This document shows, in pieces, positions 6,625 to 6,821 of a DNA stretch of 6,821 nt; positions within the stretch are counted from its first letter, which is position 1; every line of letters starts with the position of its first letter. Location of the stretch: contig JAJPZL010000146.1 in assembly GCA_021204375.1 (NCBI GenBank), forward strand, positions 1 through 6,821. The letters are read 5' to 3'. The stretch comes from Bacteroides sp. GTDB taxonomy: Bacteria; Bacteroidota; Bacteroidia; Bacteroidales; Bacteroidaceae. The notes under the pieces are model-generated. The model ran no database searches, was not told where the DNA came from, and was given only the letters and a program-made list of their open reading frames with translations. Both the position numbers and the translations under genes were made by a program.

Positions 6625-6628
6625 TTTT
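6592..6628. terminator. possible bidirectional intrinsic terminator
   Basis: On the + strand CTCCC (6602-6606) can pair with GGGAG (6618-6622), followed by ATTTTTT; it can also pair tightly with GGGAG at 6610-6614 across a GGT loop. On the - strand the same CTCCC-ACC-GGGAG hairpin is followed by TAGTTTTT. A two-way stop here would fit a convergent gene entering from the right. The stem is only 5 bp. Confidence 0.35.
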
Positions 6629-6716
6629 TCTATTTTTAATTTACGTGAAAGAAGATCTGTGTCTATTAACAAAATATGTCTGATATGCAGAGAGCATACA
6701 TATTAAAATAGTTTAT

Positions 6717-6751
6717 TTTGGCCCTATCCATACTATTTATACATAACTTTG
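6717..6751 (+). promoter_or_regulatory. Bacteroidetes-type promoter-like site near the right edge
   Basis: TAACTTTG at 6744-6751 is an exact TAnnTTTG -7 box, with TTTG at 6717-6720 as a -33 element. The 23-base spacer is a few bases longer than the usual 19-21. Transcription would begin near 6758, just before an ATG at 6766 that opens a 15-codon ORF (MDISFADRWFQRKIK) ending at 6813. That ORF could be a leader peptide or meaningless. Confidence 0.4.
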
Positions 6752-6770
6752 ATAAAAGCAATAGTATGGA
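6727..6770. repeat. perfect 11-bp inverted repeat around the -7 box
   Basis: TCCATACTATT (6727-6737) and AATAGTATGGA (6760-6770) are exact inverted copies separated by 22 bases that contain the whole TAACTTTG box. Arm centres are 33 bp apart, about three helical turns, so both face the same side of the DNA. This suits an operator for a dimeric regulator. The predicted transcript would lack the left arm, so an RNA hairpin is less likely on the + strand. Confidence 0.65.
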
Positions 6771-6821
6771 CATTAGCTTCGCTGACCGTTGGTTCCAAAG
6801 AAAAATCAAGTAAGGTCATAG
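6733..6821 (-). CDS. possible C-terminal end of a minus-strand gene entering from the right, doubtful
   Basis: One minus-strand frame is open from the right edge to a TAG at 6735-6733, covering at least 28 codons and ending in TIAFIKVMYK. I recognise no family. An open stretch of this length is common by chance. It would be convergent with deoC and would end upstream of the possible two-way terminator at 6592-6628. A plus-strand frame is also open out of the window in this region, so the coding strand is unresolved. Confidence 0.15.
   Translation of the reverse strand, partial: MTLLDFSLEPTVSEANVHTIAFIKVMYK

Larger units (their letters stand above)
6171..6821. other. 650-bp repeat-rich intergenic region without a convincing gene
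   Basis: From the deoC stop to the right edge I see no recognisable protein or RNA gene. The region holds, in order: a weak 40-codon ORF (6179-6301); 22-bp units (6258-6326); interleaved inverted repeats (6322-6403); a second cluster of 21-22-bp units (6411-6500); a G-rich GGTGGGAGAT family with terminator-like hairpins (6520-6628); an AT-rich stretch with a bulged hairpin (6673-6704); and a promoter-like site inside an 11-bp inverted repeat (6717-6770). At the right edge one frame on each strand is open out of the window, too short to interpret. Confidence 0.8.

Noticed and set aside
6637..6652. Second parS-like site around ACGTGAAA
   Set aside because: Only about 12 of 16 positions fit and the central CACGTG is broken, unlike the site at 2002-2017.
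6673..6704. Bulged hairpin (AATATGT/ACATATT with inner TATGC/GCATA) as an RNA gene
   Set aside because: It is short and AT-rich with no promoter or terminator of its own; at most an operator-like site upstream of the right-edge promoter.
6737..6745. DnaA box (TTATACATA) suggesting oriC in the right-hand gap
   Set aside because: It is one imperfect match with no cluster of TTATNCACA boxes on either strand; the 22-bp units do not resemble DnaA boxes.

Overview
The window is ordinary bacterial chromosome from the phylum Bacteroidota, most likely order Bacteroidales. Three things point there. The proteins, above all the 300-residue DeoC and the MnmG, read like Bacteroidales members of their families. 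The start codons sit in A-rich leaders with no strong Shine-Dalgarno sequence. The promoter-like sites match the Bacteroidetes -7 consensus TAnnTTTG. Genus cannot be fixed by eye.

Layout: six complete genes, all on the + strand, fill about 120-6170. mnmG (tRNA wobble-uridine modification) comes first. A 56-base gap after it carries a near-perfect ParB-binding parS site. apt (adenine salvage) and uvrC (nucleotide excision repair) follow, 12 bases apart. A 67-base gap with a good -7 box precedes dtd (D-aminoacyl-tRNA deacylase), a short MazG-type NTP pyrophosphohydrolase and deoC (deoxyribose-phosphate aldolase). These last three overlap at their stop and start codons and form one tight operon.

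The shared theme is nucleotide and translation quality control: purine and deoxyribose salvage, removal of unwanted NTPs, DNA repair, D-amino-acid proofreading and tRNA modification. No gene of an unknown system is visible.

The unexplained part is the last 650 bases (6171-6821). It has no convincing gene but is dense in structured repeats. These are a family of about 22-bp units headed CGGRTG in two clusters, two interleaved inverted repeats in the order A-B-A'-B', a G-rich GGTGGGAGAT family with terminator-like hairpins, and an 11-bp inverted repeat bracketing a promoter-like site near the right edge. The parS site suggests an origin-proximal location. Whether the repeats relate to that is open.
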